Part shown: piece by piece, positions 35,001 through 43,987 of the stretch
Layout of the letters: each line of letters begins with the position of its first letter
Numbering within the stretch: position 1 is the stretch's first letter
NCBI RefSeq assembly: GCF_002119685.1
Contig: NZ_CP021108.1
Coordinates: 3,162,001 to 3,226,000 of the forward strand
Length of the DNA stretch: 64,000 nt
Direction: 5' to 3'
Source: Bordetella genomosp. 8
Lineage (GTDB): Bacteria > Pseudomonadota > Gammaproteobacteria > Burkholderiales > Burkholderiaceae_B
Notes under the pieces: model-generated
What the model was told of the DNA's origin: nothing
Databases searched by the model: none
The model's input: only the letters and a program-made list of their open reading frames with translations
Program-made: the position numbers and the translations under genes

Positions 35001-35119
35001 GGGATTCTCTTCCTGAAACGGCGGGGCGCGGCGGCGCAGATCGCCACGCGCGTCAAAAACCAAATAAGGTGCGATAAGGAAAGTTTATCCGCCATAGCAT
35101 GGCCGACTTGGCATATATC

Positions 35120-35134
35120 CTACATTATATGTAG
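35120..35134. promoter_or_regulatory. CTACAT-N3-ATGTAG palindrome upstream of the KfrA-like gene
   Basis: In the 229-bp gap 35001-35229, positions 35120-35134 form perfect 6-bp arms around TAT, inside a 55-bp AT-rich stretch (35111-35165) that contrasts with the GC-rich surroundings. It lies 120 bp upstream of the KfrA-like ATG. KfrA proteins bind palindromes in their own promoter, so this is a good candidate operator and promoter region. Nothing else is recognisable in the gap. Confidence 0.5.
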
Positions 35135-35229
35135 CGTCTAATACATAGTATATTTATCACGCCTATAACGGCCGCGAATTCGGCCAAGAACCTGAAATCA
35201 GCCCGACCCCGAGTCAGCTAGCCGCCGCG

Positions 35230-36225
35230 TCAGTTCACTGTCGTCCCGCTCCTCTTCACCACGTCCGCCCACTTGGACACTTCGGCGGCGATGAACGCGT
35301 TGACCTTGTCGGGCAATGCCTCCGGCGGATCCACGCCGAGCTCAACCAGCCTTGCCTGCAGTTCCTTGTCCGCGAGCGCCTGGGCGATCGCCTTGGCCAG
35401 GGTCTGATGGATCGCGGGCGGCAAGCCCTTGGGTCCGGCCAGGCCATACCAGGCGCCCACCACGAATTCGGGTACGCCCAATTCGCCCATGGTCGGCACG
35501 TCCGGCAGCGCGGCGTTGCGCTTCGCGCTGGTCACGCCGAAGGCGCGCAGCTTTCCGCTCTTGATCTGCGGAATCGCCGTGGAAATGTTTTCGAACTGAA
35601 AATCGAGCTCGCCGGCCATGACGGCGACCAAAGCCGGTCCCGCGCCACGATACGGCACGTGTTCCGCATGAATGCCCGTCTTCATCTTCAGCAATTCGCC
35701 GCACAGGTGCGGCGACGAGCCGTTCCCCGCGGAACCGAAGTAATAACTGTCCTTGCCCTGGCGGGCCTTGCCCTGGGCGATGAATTCCTTGAAGTCGTGG
35801 GCCTGGACCCTGGGTCCGACCACCAGGACGTTCGGGAATTGGCCGAACAAGGCAACGTGCGAAAAATCGCGCACGGGGTCGTAAGCCAGGTTACGGTACA
35901 GCGCCGGCGCGATCGCGAGCGGCGCGACGTTGCTCAGGAGCAGCGTATAGCCGTCCGGGTCGGCCTTCGCGACCTTGTCGCTGCCTATCGTGCCACCGGC
36001 GCCGCTCACGTTCTCGACGAACAGGCTGCCGCCCATGAGCGGCCCGATCTTCGATGCCATCAGGCGCGACAGCACGTCGGCCGAGCCGCCCGGCGCGAAG
36101 GGGTTCACAAAGCGGACTGGATGCGTTGGATAGTTGGCCGCGCGGGCCATTTTCAACGTGCCGAATGCGGCGCTCATGGCCATCGCACCCAGCAGCATAC
36201 GGCGCGTCTTCAGATGACTGGTCAT
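35230..36225 (-). CDS. Bug/TctC-type solute receptor (3 of 9)
   Basis: 331 residues. The N-terminus MTSHLKTRRMLLGAMAMSAA has a twin-Arg-like RR followed by hydrophobic residues; a normal Sec signal is equally possible. VRFVNPFAPGGSADVLSRL and GAGGTIGSDKVAKADPDGYTL are the ligand loops, and HVPYRGAG the mid-block. ATG at 36225 behind GGAG. Divergent from a LysR gene across 265 bp, so probably its target. Confidence 0.93.
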   Translation of the reverse strand: MTSHLKTRRMLLGAMAMSAAFGTLKMARAANYPTHPVRFVNPFAPGGSADVLSRLMASKIGPLMGGSLFVENVSGAGGTIGSDKVAKADPDGYTLLLSNVAPLAIAPALYRNLAYDPVRDFSHVALFGQFPNVLVVGPRVQAHDFKEFIAQGKARQGKDSYYFGSAGNGSSPHLCGELLKMKTGIHAEHVPYRGAGPALVAVMAGELDFQFENISTAIPQIKSGKLRAFGVTSAKRNAALPDVPTMGELGVPEFVVGAWYGLAGPKGLPPAIHQTLAKAIAQALADKELQARLVELGVDPPEALPDKVNAFIAAEVSKWADVVKRSGTTVN

Positions 36226-36255
36226 CCGTGTCTCCGTTATAGTTTTCGGTTTCCG

Positions 36256-36311
36256 GCACTTCCAGCGGACCCGCATTCTTTCCAGGCCGCGTCATCGGTC
36301 CGTGGAAGTGC
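36256..36311. promoter_or_regulatory. 9-bp inverted repeat in Bug/LysR divergent spacer
   Basis: GCACTTCCA (36256-36264) and TGGAAGTGC (36303-36311) are perfect inverted arms 38 bp apart in the 265-bp spacer 36226-36490. A separate GCAGGGG/CCCCTGC hairpin lies at 36395-36415. The former could be paired LysR half-sites. Confidence 0.35.
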
Positions 36312-36490
36312 AGCGATTCTGCGGCTTCCCGGCGCAGGCCGCATTCGGCCAGGCCAAAGAGTTCTTCAGCGCGAGCGAATGGCGATCGCATCGCGCAGGG
36401 GTGGCGCCCCCCTGCCCGCGCACGTGGGGGTCCGGGTATCATGCGGCGCAGCAGGCCAGGCTGCGACGGTCCCCACTACACTCTCGCGAC

Positions 36491-37444
36491 ATGGAATTCA
36501 GACAACTTCGGTCGTTCGTGCGGGTCGTCGAGCTCAGCAGCATGGGCCGCGCCGCGGGCGAACTCGGCATCGCCACGTCCACGTTGAGCCAGCAGATCGG
36601 CCAATTGGAAAGCGAGCTCGCGACCTGCCTGCTCGAGCGCCGGTCCACCGGTGTCTTCCCCACGGAAGCCGGACTGAAGTTCTGGCACATGGCCCAGGTG
36701 ATCCTGCGCGGCGTCGACGCGGCGGCCACCATTGCCCAGAAAGGCCGTTTCTCGGGCCAGGTGAGCGTGGGCATGGCCAGCACCACCGCGGCCGTCCTGG
36801 CGGTGCCCCTGCTCAATGCCATGCGCGAGCGCTATCCGTCCATCCGGATCAAGCTGGTGGAAGGGCTGACCAGCTATCTCACCGGCCTGCTCAACGCCCG
36901 CCAATTGGATTTCGCGCTGGTTTTCGACGGTTCGCAGAACAGCCGATGGAGCAATACGCCCATCGTGGATGAGCGCCTGTTCCTGATTTCGCGGCTCGAC
37001 GCGCCCGGATTTCCCAGCGCGCTCGCGAATGCCAGGACCGTGCGCATGAGCCAGATCTGGGATTTGCCACTGATCATGCCCGGCGCGCGCCACGCCTTGC
37101 GGGAGTTGTTGACCGCAAGTCTGAGCGCCTTCGATCGGACGCCAAACATCGCGATCGAGATCGAGGGCGCCCACAGTCTCATGCATGCCGTGAATGCCGG
37201 CCTGGGCGCGACCATCCAGCCCGGAGCGGCGCTGTCGATGCTCAACCAGAACGGCACTTCGAAAGGCGCTCGCGCATTGCGCGCATTGCCTATCGAAGAT
37301 AGCGCGATGCGACGGCGCTGCGTGCTCGCCTGCGTGTCGGATGACGAGCTGTCGCCCGCCGGCCTGGCGACGCGCGTGGTCCTCACGCAGGTCGCCAGGG
37401 CGCTCGCGCATACCGACGAATGGCGCGGCGCGATCGCGCTCTAG
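36491..37444 (+). CDS. LysR-type transcriptional regulator (Nac/Cbl-like arrangement)
   Basis: 317 residues. FRQLRSFVRVVELSSMGRAAGELGIATSTLSQQIGQLE is the HTH. The effector domain has GQVSVGMASTTAAVLAVPLLNAM and HAVNAGLGATIQPG. No clear ribosome site; the ATG at 36491 is set by homology because LysR proteins begin ME(F/L)RQLR. It is divergent from Bug receptor 3 and upstream of a solute-binding protein and MmgE/PrpD gene on its own strand. Confidence 0.92.
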   Translation: MEFRQLRSFVRVVELSSMGRAAGELGIATSTLSQQIGQLESELATCLLERRSTGVFPTEAGLKFWHMAQVILRGVDAAATIAQKGRFSGQVSVGMASTTAAVLAVPLLNAMRERYPSIRIKLVEGLTSYLTGLLNARQLDFALVFDGSQNSRWSNTPIVDERLFLISRLDAPGFPSALANARTVRMSQIWDLPLIMPGARHALRELLTASLSAFDRTPNIAIEIEGAHSLMHAVNAGLGATIQPGAALSMLNQNGTSKGARALRALPIEDSAMRRRCVLACVSDDELSPAGLATRVVLTQVARALAHTDEWRGAIAL

Positions 37445-37631
37445 CTCCAGCCCTTCCTGCCTTTGCATCATGGCCTCTGCTGGCTGCGAAGAGGACTTCG
37501 GCCACGCCGAATGCGCGGCCCGCCAAGGGCGTGCACACTCGAGCCGTGCGGTTTCGAACAACCAACTGCCGCGGACGCCCCGTCAACCGCGCACGCAACG
37601 CGCCGCGGCGGCCTTGCACGGACGAGACTCC

Positions 37632-38378
37632 ATGACGACAGCCTTCCAATCCGCCGATCGAGACGCCTACCGCCACCACGTCGCGCCCAAGGGCGTCCTG
37701 CGGCTGGGCCTATACCGGGGCAGCCCGTCGTCGTACGTGGAAGACCGCGCATCGGGGGAGCCGCGCGGCGTCGGCTACCTGATCGGGCAATGCCTGGCGG
37801 AACAGCTGGAACTGCCCTTCTCGCCCTGCATCTTCGACAGCAATGCGGACGTCCTGAGCGCCATGAAAGCACAGGACATCGACCTAATGTTCACCAACGC
37901 CACCGAGGCGCGCAAGCAATTCATCAGCTTCGCGCCGGTATTGCTCGAAGTTGGCAAGAGCATACTGGCCCCGGCGGCGTCGGCCTTGCACCAACTCGCC
38001 GAGCTGGACGAACGCGGCTACCGGATCGGCTTCAGCAAAGGCAGCACCACGGGCACCGAGTTCGGCAAGCTGTTTCCCCTGGCCGAGGTCGTCGCCGTGG
38101 ATGATCTGGTCAGCGCCGCCTCCTTGCTCCAGGCGGGGCGCCTGGACGGATTCGCCACCAACAAGGCCATCCTCTTGAAGCTTGCGGCTTCCATGCCGGA
38201 TGCCAGGCTGCTTCCCGACGATTGGGGCAAGGAACAATACGCATTGGGCGTCCCCCTGGCCCACGACGAGGCCCGACCGCTGCTGACCGCCTTCAGCCAC
38301 TGGCTCGCGTCGTCGGGCAAACTGGAGCAGTACACCGAGGTGTCCGGATTCCAGGGTGCCAGATCCGCACATCGTTGA
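37632..38378 (+). CDS. Family-3 solute-binding-like protein without a signal peptide
   Basis: 248 residues with the family-3 periplasmic-binding fold: VLRLGLYRGSPSSYVEDRASGEPRGVGYLIGQCLAEQL, SAMKAQDIDLMFTNATEARKQFISFAPVLLEVG and RIGFSKGSTTGTEF. The N-terminus (MTTAFQSADRDAYRHHVAPKG) is polar and has no hydrophobic segment, and in-frame sequence upstream does not supply one. No ABC permease or ATPase is near. It could be a cytoplasmic sensor or enzyme-like protein, or the annotated start could miss a distant signal. The 187-bp gap before it (37445-37631) shows nothing recognisable. Confidence 0.75.
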   Translation: MTTAFQSADRDAYRHHVAPKGVLRLGLYRGSPSSYVEDRASGEPRGVGYLIGQCLAEQLELPFSPCIFDSNADVLSAMKAQDIDLMFTNATEARKQFISFAPVLLEVGKSILAPAASALHQLAELDERGYRIGFSKGSTTGTEFGKLFPLAEVVAVDDLVSAASLLQAGRLDGFATNKAILLKLAASMPDARLLPDDWGKEQYALGVPLAHDEARPLLTAFSHWLASSGKLEQYTEVSGFQGARSAHR

Positions 38379-38498
38379 TCTGTCCGCCCGCCGGCGGACA
38401 TGAATCAAACGAATGTGTGGATAAGAATTAGCGATTGGATTCGCCCGGATCGCACCGCGCATAATCGCCTCACTCGATAACAGGTGGGAGACAGAACC

Positions 38499-39914
38499 GT
38501 GGGTGTCACCGAGCAGTTGGCTCGCTTCGCCATCGAAACGCCGGCAGGGGTGTTGACCCCTGCCCTGGCCCGGTCCGCGAAGACCAAATTCTTCGACACG
38601 ATAGGCATCATGGTAGCCGGCGCCCACCATCCCGCCGGCATCATGGCGGCCAATGTCGCGCGTCACATGGGGGGGCATCCCTCCGTCACTTTGATCGGCC
38701 GCGACGAGCGCACGTCCGCGCCCGTGGCCGGTTTCGTCAACGGGGTCGCCGCGCACGCGCTGGAGTACGACGACTACACGCGCGGCGTGGGACACGCCAG
38801 CGTCGTGCTGGTGCCCGGCTGCCTGGCGATGGCCGAATCGCTACGCCTGTCCGGCGCCCGGATGCTGGAAGCCTTCGTTCTGGGTTTCGAGGTGACCAGC
38901 CGCATCGCGAAAGGCCTGCGCCCCACCTTGCTGGACAAGGGCTGGCATCCCATCGGCATCGTGGGCGGCCAGGGCGTGGCCGTCGCCTGCGGCCGCATGA
39001 TGGGACTGGACGTGCGCCAGACCCGCATGGCCATGGGCATCATGGCGTCCTCGGGATCGGGCGTGCGCAAGAACGTGGGATCCATGGGCAAGGCCTATCA
39101 CGTCGGCCACGGCGTGCGCAGCGGCATTTTCGCGGCCATGCTGGCGCGTGAGGGCTTCGTGGTCGATCCCGACATCATCGAGGGTTCCGACGAAGGTGGC
39201 GAAGGCCATCAGCGCTACGGCCTGGCCGATTCCTACAACGGCGTGGGTCAATACCGCCTGCACCTGATGACCGAAGGCCTGGGCCGGGACCTGGAAGTCG
39301 GCAAGGACACGACCATGCTGCGCATGCACCCGGGTTCCACCGCGCCCGGCGCGGGCGTGGACGGCCTGATCGCGCTCGCCGACGAACACCGGCTGCGGCC
39401 CGAGGACGTGGAAAACATCCATTACGAATGCACGCCGCAATGCGTCGCGATCGCACCCTATGCGGAGCCATCCGACGAGCATCGGGCCAAGTTCTGCCTG
39501 CCCTATACGATGGCGGTCGCCTTCCTGGACCGCAAGGTCGGCATCGCGCAATACGCGGACGCGCGTATCGCCGATCCCGAGGTGCGCGGCTTCATGAAGC
39601 GCATCACGGTGACGCAGCCGGACGACCTGAAGCATCACCGCGGCCAATGGGGCGAGAACGGCGTGAACTGGGCGGAATCGCGCATCACCATACGCCTGAA
39701 GGATGGCCGCGAGCTGAAGCGGGCCTGCTCTCACGCCAACGGTTATCCGGAAATGCCGGCGTCCTGGGAAGACCAGAAGGAAAAATACGTCGAGTGCACG
39801 CACGCGCTGTTCTCGCCCGGCCAGATCGACGACACCGTCGCGATGATCGCCGAGCTGGATACCTTGCCCGACGTCGGTGAACTGGCGCGGGCGCTGACGC
39901 CGCGCCGACGTTGA
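38499..39914 (+). CDS. MmgE/PrpD family protein
   Basis: About 471 residues from a GTG at 38499, 8 nt after GGGAG; a GTG at 38484 would add five residues. Family blocks: FFDTIGIMVAGAHHPAG, GFVNGVAAHALEYDDYTRG, ILRMHPGSTAPGAG-like HPGSTAPGAGVDGL, and CLPYTMAVAFLDRKVG. Relatives include 2-methylcitrate dehydratase, cis-aconitate decarboxylase and iminodisuccinate epimerase, so the reaction (dehydration, decarboxylation or epimerisation of a polycarboxylate) is open. A Bug receptor gene follows, in keeping with a carboxylate substrate. Confidence 0.88.
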   Translation: MGVTEQLARFAIETPAGVLTPALARSAKTKFFDTIGIMVAGAHHPAGIMAANVARHMGGHPSVTLIGRDERTSAPVAGFVNGVAAHALEYDDYTRGVGHASVVLVPGCLAMAESLRLSGARMLEAFVLGFEVTSRIAKGLRPTLLDKGWHPIGIVGGQGVAVACGRMMGLDVRQTRMAMGIMASSGSGVRKNVGSMGKAYHVGHGVRSGIFAAMLAREGFVVDPDIIEGSDEGGEGHQRYGLADSYNGVGQYRLHLMTEGLGRDLEVGKDTTMLRMHPGSTAPGAGVDGLIALADEHRLRPEDVENIHYECTPQCVAIAPYAEPSDEHRAKFCLPYTMAVAFLDRKVGIAQYADARIADPEVRGFMKRITVTQPDDLKHHRGQWGENGVNWAESRITIRLKDGRELKRACSHANGYPEMPASWEDQKEKYVECTHALFSPGQIDDTVAMIAELDTLPDVGELARALTPRRR

Positions 39915-39919
39915 ACGTC

Positions 39920-39971
39920 GGGCTGGACATACGGGCTGAACATACGGGCTGAACATACGGAATAAACATAC
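39920..39971. repeat. Four 13-bp tandem repeats after the MmgE/PrpD stop
   Basis: Units of GGGCTGAACATAC start at 39920, 39933, 39946 and 39959. The middle two are identical, the first differs at one base and the last at three. They begin 6 bp after the stop codon and fill most of the 96-bp gap before the next Bug gene. Confidence 0.75.
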
Positions 39972-40010
39972 GGACCCGCCGAGAGGTCCGCATCCGCGCA
40001 GGAGACAAAC

Positions 40011-40979
40011 ATGAGAACAGCACTGCTGGCGTGGGCGTTCGCCTGCGCCACGTTCGGGGCCGTCCCCGCGGCCGGCGCCGCCTATCCCGATCATGCGATC
40101 CGCATGATCGTGCCCTTCGGGCCTGGCGGCGGCGCCGACATCGTGTCGCGCATCATTTCGCAGCGCCTGGGCGCCATGCTGGGCCAGGCCGTGATCGTCG
40201 ACAACCGGCCCGGCGGCGGAACGATCATCGGCGCGGAGATGGCCGCCCATGCCAAGCCCGACGGCTACACACTGTTTTCGGGCATCACCGGCACCATGGC
40301 CATCAATCCCAGCATGTACAAGCGCCTGCCCTACGATCCGGTCAAGGACTTCACGCCGATCGCGATGGTCGCGGTCGGATCGAACGTGCTGGTGGTGAAT
40401 CCCGCCTTGCCCGTGCACAGCGTCGCCGAACTGATCGCCTACGCCAAGGCCAACCCCGGCAAACTGAACTTCGGATCCTCGGGCATCGGGGGCGCACCCC
40501 ACCTTGCCGGCGAACTGCTGAAGTCGCGCGCCGGCATCGACATCGTGCACGTGCCCTACAAGGGAAGCGCGCAAGCCATGGTGGACCTGGTGTCCGGCCA
40601 TGTGCAGATCATGTTCACGGGACTCGGCGCGGTCATTCCGCAAATCAAGAACAACACCTTGCGGCCGATCGCGGTCGCCAGCGCGGAACGCTCCAAGGCC
40701 ATCCCGGAACTGCCGGCGATCAGCGAAACGCTGCCGGGCTTCAACGCCTCCACCTGGTTCGGCGTATTCGCGCCCGCCGGCACGCCGCCGGACGTGGTCG
40801 ACACGCTGAGCAAGGATATCGTCGAGATCATGCAGCGCCCGGACGTGGGCAAGGAGCTGCTGGAACAGGGTTATGAACCCTGGGTCATGGGGCCGCGACA
40901 ATTGGGCGACTTCGTGATCGAAGAACGCGGCAAATGGGCCAAGGTCATCAAGGATGCGCGCATTCCCGCGGCGGACTGA
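40011..40979 (+). CDS. Bug/TctC-type solute receptor (4 of 9)
   Basis: 322 residues. Signal peptide to about residue 23 (AVPAAGAAYPD), IRMIVPFGPGGGADIVSRI, GGGTIIGAEMAAHAKPDGYTL, and VHVPYKGS. CAGGAG precedes the ATG. In line with the MmgE/PrpD gene, from which it is separated by the tandem repeat, and convergent with a LysR gene. Confidence 0.94.
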   Translation: MRTALLAWAFACATFGAVPAAGAAYPDHAIRMIVPFGPGGGADIVSRIISQRLGAMLGQAVIVDNRPGGGTIIGAEMAAHAKPDGYTLFSGITGTMAINPSMYKRLPYDPVKDFTPIAMVAVGSNVLVVNPALPVHSVAELIAYAKANPGKLNFGSSGIGGAPHLAGELLKSRAGIDIVHVPYKGSAQAMVDLVSGHVQIMFTGLGAVIPQIKNNTLRPIAVASAERSKAIPELPAISETLPGFNASTWFGVFAPAGTPPDVVDTLSKDIVEIMQRPDVGKELLEQGYEPWVMGPRQLGDFVIEERGKWAKVIKDARIPAAD

Positions 40980-41011
40980 GCGGCGGATGGTTCGGCCGAT
41001 CGAGCGGCGGA

Positions 41012-41920
41012 TCAGACGTCCGCCAGGATCGCCGGCCCGACGCTGACGAGTATGTCCACGATGCGGCGGGCAGCGGGCGAAAGCAGGCCGGCCCGTCGAT
41101 ACGACACGCCGAACTGGCGGCTGAAAGTGGTTTCGCCGATGGGAATCTCCCGGAGATCCAAAGCATGCTCGCGCCGCAGCACGCGGCGCGGGAGGAATCC
41201 GATCAGCCCCGCGTCCGAGACCACGCGCGGCAGCAGCGCCGGCGCATTGGTTTCCAGCAGCACCGTGGGCCGGCGGAAGCCACGCGACGTGAAGGCGGCG
41301 TCCAGCCACTGCCGGCTGGGCAGCTTTTCCGACGGCAGCGCCCAGGGATGCTGCAGCAGCGTTTCCAGCGTGGGGTCCGCTTCGGCGAAGACCGGATGCG
41401 AGCTCGGCGCCACGGCGACCACCACCTCTTCGGCGATGGCGACGCTGGTGAAATCCGGATCCGCGGTGGGCAGCAGGCCCAGCAGCAGATCGATGGAGCC
41501 GTTGCGCAGATCCTCGCGCAAGGGGATGTTGGAGTCGACCACGATCTCGAACGTCGTCCTGACGCTGCCTGCCAGGATTTTCGCGCACAGGTCCGGCACG
41601 ATCTGGTCGGCCGACACGAGACCGCTCCCGATGCGCACATGCCCGCCGTTGCCCTGCGCGAAATCGCTGAGCTCGCGATCGATCTCGGCGGCCTTGCTGG
41701 TGAGCTGGCGCGAGCGGAACAACAGCAGTTCGCCCACCGGCGTCAAGGTGATACCGCGCCCCGCGCGCACGAACAGCTCGCCGCCGATGGACTCTTCCAA
41801 CCGTTGGATGCACTTGGTGATGGCCGGCTGGCTGCGCCCCAGCATGTCGGCGGCGCGCCCGATATTGCCCAATTCGGCCACCGTCTCGAAGAACTTCAGA
41901 TCCCGCAGGCTGTAATCCAT
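41012..41920 (-). CDS. LysR-type transcriptional regulator
   Basis: 302 residues. LRDLKFFETVAELGNIGRAADMLGRSQPAITKCIQRLE is the HTH, and the effector domain includes VVVAVAPSSHPVFAE and VVSDAGLIGFLPR. ATG at 41920 behind GGGGGAA. Divergent from the LigI-like amidohydrolase gene across 134 bp. That spacer contains a perfect 14-bp GC palindrome GGCGCCGCGGCGCC at 41966-41979. Confidence 0.93.
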   Translation of the reverse strand: MDYSLRDLKFFETVAELGNIGRAADMLGRSQPAITKCIQRLEESIGGELFVRAGRGITLTPVGELLLFRSRQLTSKAAEIDRELSDFAQGNGGHVRIGSGLVSADQIVPDLCAKILAGSVRTTFEIVVDSNIPLREDLRNGSIDLLLGLLPTADPDFTSVAIAEEVVVAVAPSSHPVFAEADPTLETLLQHPWALPSEKLPSRQWLDAAFTSRGFRRPTVLLETNAPALLPRVVSDAGLIGFLPRRVLRREHALDLREIPIGETTFSRQFGVSYRRAGLLSPAARRIVDILVSVGPAILADV

Positions 41921-42054
41921 GACGCATTCCCCCCTTCCATGGGCCGTCCGCAGGATGTTACGCGCGGCGCCGCGGCGCCGCACCTTCAAACATGGCGAAC
42001 GCCTGTTCGGCGAAACCGAATGCGCGTTGTCCGTCAAGGCCCCAAACTTCTTGT

Positions 42055-42954
42055 ATGAACTCGATACCGAACTGCCTGAGACAAGACCCCCATCCGCAAA
42101 CACCCCGGCACCGCCTGCCCGCGGGCGCCACCGACTGCCACTGCCATGTGTTCGAGGACCCCGCCCAGTATCCGCTGAACGACAACCGCTCGTACACCCC
42201 TGGCCTCGCCACGATCGAGCAGTACGAGCAGATGTGCGCGACGGTCGGGCTGGAGCGGACGGTGCAGGTAAACGCCAGTATCTACGGTTTCGACAATCGT
42301 CCCACCCTGGACGCGATCAGGAAACTGGGGCAACACCGCGCGCGCGGCGTGGCTGGTATCGCGCCGCAGGGATCCCAGGCCGAGCTCGAGGCGCTGCATG
42401 AAGGCGGCATACGCGGCGTGCGTGTGTCGACCAGTGTGAAAGGCTATGGCGGCACGGACGCGATCGGCGTCCTGGCCGCGCGGGTCAAGCCGATGAACTG
42501 GCACATCCAGGTGCATCTGCGTTCCGCGAACGAGCTGCCCGCGCTGGAAGAGACGCTGTTGAACACGCCGGTGCCGCTGGTCATCGATCACCTCGGCGGC
42601 ATCAAGGGCGATGAAGGCATCGGACATCCGGGGTTCAAGACCCTGGTGCGCCTGCTGCGGCAGCGCGACGACGTTTGGTGCAAGCTGTCCAGCTGGTATC
42701 GCAGGTCGAAGTCCGGGGCGCCGGACTTCACCGACATGATCGAACCGATGCGCGCGTTGATCGACGCGCGTCCGGATCGCCTGGTGTTCGGCACGAACTG
42801 GCCACACCCGGATCTGTTTCCGCCCAGCGTCGTCCCCAACGACGGCGCCCTGGTGGATCAATTCTGCGATTGGGTACCCGAGGAGGATCTCCGGCAACGG
42901 ATCCTGGTTTCCAATCCTGCAACGCTGTACGGCTTCGAACAAGGCTCACGATAA
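42055..42954 (+). CDS. LigI-like amidohydrolase with catalytic Asp replaced by Asn
   Basis: 299 residues, amidohydrolase superfamily near 2-pyrone-4,6-dicarboxylate lactonase (LigI). DCHCHVFEDP (28-37) carries the first His pair, VIDHLGG the strand-5/6 His. The strand-8 motif that should read GTDWPHP is FGTNWPHP here: the codon at 42796-42798 is AAC, Asn248, where LigI has its general-base Asp. The second homologue in this window (62985-63881) keeps Asp. Substrate is probably a lactone or cyclic carboxylate if active. The Bug receptor gene starts 2 bp after its stop. The ATG at 42055 is likely; one at 41992 overlaps the promoter region. Confidence 0.85.
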   Translation: MNSIPNCLRQDPHPQTPRHRLPAGATDCHCHVFEDPAQYPLNDNRSYTPGLATIEQYEQMCATVGLERTVQVNASIYGFDNRPTLDAIRKLGQHRARGVAGIAPQGSQAELEALHEGGIRGVRVSTSVKGYGGTDAIGVLAARVKPMNWHIQVHLRSANELPALEETLLNTPVPLVIDHLGGIKGDEGIGHPGFKTLVRLLRQRDDVWCKLSSWYRRSKSGAPDFTDMIEPMRALIDARPDRLVFGTNWPHPDLFPPSVVPNDGALVDQFCDWVPEEDLRQRILVSNPATLYGFEQGSR

Positions 42955-42956
42955 CA

Positions 42957-43925
42957 ATGAAACCCTTCACCGCACTCTCTTCCCTGCTGGCGCTGCTGGC
43001 GCTGCCGATCGCGGCCCATGCCGCCGATTACCCCGATAAGCCGATCAAGCTGGTCGTGCCGTTCGCGCCGGGCGGCAATATCGATACGACCGCCCGCAAC
43101 GTCGCCACGGGCCTGTCCGAAGCGCTGGGCAAGCCGGTGATCGTGGAAAACCGCGCCGGCGCCGGCGGCGTGATCGGTTCGCAGTATGTCGCGCGCGCCG
43201 CGCCGGACGGCTACACCTGCCTGCTCGGATCCACGGGGGTGCTTGCGACGTCGAAAGCCTTGAACCCGAAACTGGAGCTGGACCCCGTCAAGGACTTCGT
43301 GTCGGCCGGCCCCATCTCCCGCGTGCCTTTCGTCCTGGTCGTGAACAATGACCTGCCGGTGAAGACCCTGGGCGAATTCATCGCGTATGCCAAAAGCCAT
43401 CCGGACAAGCTGACCTTCGGCTCCGACGGCACGGGCACCGCCAGCCATCTCAGCGCCGAGCTGTTCGAAAGCATGAGCGGGACGAAGTTCGTCCATGTGC
43501 CCTACAAGGGCAGCTCGCAGGCCTTGACCGACCTGATGGGTGGCCAGATCAACCTGCGCTTCGACCAGCTTTCGACTTCGATGCCGCTGGTCAAGACCGG
43601 CAAGATCCGCGCGCTGGGCGTGACCACCAAGGCGCGTTCCTCTGTGGCGCCCGACCTGCCGACCGTGGCCGAATCGGGCCTGCCGAACTTCGAGGCGAGC
43701 ACCTCGACGGGCATCCTGTGCCCGGCCGGCACGCCTGCCGCCGTGATCGAGAAATTGAACGGCGCCCTGGTCAAGACCTTGCAAGGCGCGGACGTGAAGA
43801 AGAACCTGCTGTCCCTGGGTGCCGACGTGTCCCCGGGCACCCCACAGGACTTCGAGAATACGCTGACCGACGAACTGGCGAAGTGGACCAAGGTGGTCAA
43901 GGACGCCAACATCAAGGTCGACTGA
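42957..43925 (+). CDS. Bug/TctC-type solute receptor (5 of 9)
   Basis: 322 residues. Signal peptide through about residue 22 (AAHAADYPDKP), IKLVVPFAPGGNIDTTARN, GAGGVIGSQYVARAAPDGYTC, and VHVPYKGS. Starts 2 bp after the LigI-like gene, so the pair is one unit and the receptor probably delivers or senses that enzyme's substrate. A LysR gene follows 62 bp downstream. Confidence 0.95.
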   Translation: MKPFTALSSLLALLALPIAAHAADYPDKPIKLVVPFAPGGNIDTTARNVATGLSEALGKPVIVENRAGAGGVIGSQYVARAAPDGYTCLLGSTGVLATSKALNPKLELDPVKDFVSAGPISRVPFVLVVNNDLPVKTLGEFIAYAKSHPDKLTFGSDGTGTASHLSAELFESMSGTKFVHVPYKGSSQALTDLMGGQINLRFDQLSTSMPLVKTGKIRALGVTTKARSSVAPDLPTVAESGLPNFEASTSTGILCPAGTPAAVIEKLNGALVKTLQGADVKKNLLSLGADVSPGTPQDFENTLTDELAKWTKVVKDANIKVD

Positions 43926-43987
43926 CGGGCGCGGAGGTACCATGACGGCACGCCGCGGCCGCGGCGTGCCCCTCGGATTGGATCCGC

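Noticed and set aside
38841..41927. 1028-codon minus-strand open frame under MmgE/PrpD and Bug genes
   Set aside because: It spans two clear plus-strand genes and part of a LysR gene in a different frame; no domain is visible.
41966..41979. Perfect 14-bp palindrome GGCGCCGCGGCGCC
   Set aside because: Consists only of G and C in a very GC-rich region; too likely by chance to list as its own regulatory site.
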